A stretch of DNA of 8,410 nucleotides, taken from positions 1 to 8,410 of the forward strand of contig CANQDY010000055.1 of assembly GCA_947593895.1 (NCBI GenBank). Reading direction: 5' to 3'. Source of the DNA: an uncultured Bacilli bacterium (lineage in GTDB: Bacteria; Bacillota_I; Bacilli_A; RFN20; CAG-449). A program made the position numbers and the translations under genes. Numbering within the stretch: the first letter of the stretch is position 1; every line of letters starts with the position of its first letter. Below the pieces are notes generated by a model. That model saw only the letters and a program-made list of their open reading frames with translations. It had not been told where the DNA came from and did not search any database. Positions 7,464 through 8,410 of this stretch are shown here, one piece after another.

Positions 7464-7477
7464 CACAAGAGTGCTAT
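7451..7477 (-). promoter_or_regulatory. CIRCE operator 2 (HrcA binding site), overlapping the -35
   Basis: The plus strand shows TTAGCACTG, 9 bases, then GAGTGCTAT, 16 of 18 matches to CIRCE with the correct spacing. It overlaps the clpB -35 box. It is about 78 bases before the start of the divergent LysM/GH18 gene, which it might also affect, though there is no direct sign of this. Confidence 0.88.
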
Positions 7478-7554
7478 TTTTATTTATTTAATTATATTAT
7501 TTCCCAAGTCAAAAATATTATTTTTTTGAATATATTGTTATGAGGTGAAAATTT

Positions 7555-8410
7555 ATGTTTTTCCATTTTGTAAAAAAAGGTGATAATATCTATGATCTTA
7601 GCCAACATTACCATATTCCCATTAATCGCATAATTGAAGATAATAATTTAGAGGAGCCATATAAATTAGTAATTGGAGAATCTCTGATTATGAGAAAAGA
7701 TACTTGCGTGTATTATGTAAGAAAGGGGGATACTTTAGGATTAATTAGTAAAAAATTTTCAATTTCAGTTGAAAAAATAAAAAAAGATAACGATTTAACA
7801 AGTGATATATTATCTATAGGTCAAAAATTAATTATTGATCACGATAATCACGAAAAAGTTAAAGGAATTATCAATGGATATTGTTACCAAGGAATTTCAA
7901 ATCAAAATCTAAAAAAAATTCTTCCAACATTATCTCACATTGCTCCATTTGCTTACCGAATCAAAAAGTATGGTGATTTAGTAAGTATGGATGAAGAAAG
8001 AATTCTTGAAAAAGCCAAAGAGTATGATGTAATTCCAATGCTTGTAATCACTAATATCAAAGAAACTGGTGGATTTTCTACTGATTTAGCTAGCCAGATT
8101 CTTAACACAGAAACAACAAAGGATTCATTAATTAATAATATTAAAACCACAATAAGTCAAAAAAATTATCAGGCTTTATGTATTGATTTTGAATATATTA
8201 AAGAGGATGAAAAAAATTTATATACCCAATTTATCAAAAAAGTAAAAGATAGTATTTCTGTTCCCCTATTTGTTGCTTTAGCACCTAAAAATAGCGATGA
8301 ACAGAAAGGATTACTATATACCGCGCACGACTATTATGAACTTGGTAGAATTGCCGATTATGTAATATTAATGACTTATGAATGGGGATATACTTATGGT
8401 GAACCAATGG
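7555..8410 (+). CDS. sleL: SleL/YaaH-type LysM-GH18 peptidoglycan hydrolase, 3' end outside window
   Basis: The first 285 codons are present; the family is usually about 425-430 residues, so roughly a third is missing. Two LysM peptidoglycan-binding domains come first: residues 2-46 (FVKKGDNIYDLSQHY...VIGESLIM) and 53-94 (YYVRKGDTLGLISKKF...IGQKLII). A GH18 barrel follows from about 104 (GIINGYC). Its acid/base motif is CIDFEYI with D211 and E213, and the family signature LMTYEWGYTYGEPM ends the visible part. There is no signal peptide: the LysM begins at residue 2. This matches Bacillus SleL/YaaH, spore-cortex N-acetylglucosaminidases made inside the mother cell. The start is supported by GAGGTG at 7542-7547, 7 bases upstream. 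A TATATT at 7531 is a possible -10, but no convincing -35 is seen, so a sporulation sigma factor is possible. It is divergent from clpB. Cortex role is inferred from architecture. Confidence 0.88.
   Translation, partial: MFFHFVKKGDNIYDLSQHYHIPINRIIEDNNLEEPYKLVIGESLIMRKDTCVYYVRKGDTLGLISKKFSISVEKIKKDNDLTSDILSIGQKLIIDHDNHEKVKGIINGYCYQGISNQNLKKILPTLSHIAPFAYRIKKYGDLVSMDEERILEKAKEYDVIPMLVITNIKETGGFSTDLASQILNTETTKDSLINNIKTTISQKNYQALCIDFEYIKEDEKNLYTQFIKKVKDSISVPLFVALAPKNSDEQKGLLYTAHDYYELGRIADYVILMTYEWGYTYGEPM

Noticed and set aside
7953..8150. 65-codon minus-strand frame
   Set aside because: Antisense to the GH18 domain of the SleL-like gene, where the plus-strand protein is clearly the real one.

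Overview
The window is very AT-rich. It reads with the standard bacterial code: tryptophans in ClpB, the 275-residue protein and the LysM/GH18 protein are TGG, and no gene is broken by TGA. Ribosome binding sites are purine-rich and promoters are of the sigma-A type. CIRCE (HrcA) operators, the rsmE-mtaB pairing and a sporulation-type LysM/GH18 hydrolase point to a low-GC Bacillota, probably a Bacilli or Erysipelotrichia lineage or one of the AT-rich groups next to the Mollicutes. The species cannot be named from this sequence.

Layout, left to right. (1) rpmF (ribosomal protein L32) on the minus strand, with its own strong promoter and a palindromic region downstream. (2) A minus-strand operon transcribed nfo (endonuclease IV) > rsmE (16S rRNA m3U1498 methyltransferase) > an unrecognised 275-residue protein > mtaB (tRNA ms2t6A37 methylthiotransferase). 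It starts from an extended -10 promoter at about 4220. The genes abut or overlap by a few bases. mtaB is interrupted by one in-frame TAA where the family normally has Gln after the third cluster cysteine. (3) About 600 bp with no convincing gene. (4) clpB on the minus strand, complete, with a rho-independent terminator just after its stop, two CIRCE operators around its promoter and a well-formed internal GTG start for an N-domain-less form. (5) On the plus strand, divergent from clpB, the first 285 codons of a SleL/YaaH-type protein with two LysM domains and a GH18 domain, running off the right edge.

Taken together this is mostly conserved chromosomal housekeeping: translation (L32, rRNA and tRNA modification), DNA repair (Nfo), protein disaggregation under heat-shock control (ClpB/HrcA) and probably spore peptidoglycan (SleL-like). 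I found no undescribed multi-gene system. The points most worth checking are the single nonsense codon in mtaB, the ClpB internal start, the double CIRCE arrangement and the unknown protein between rsmE and mtaB.
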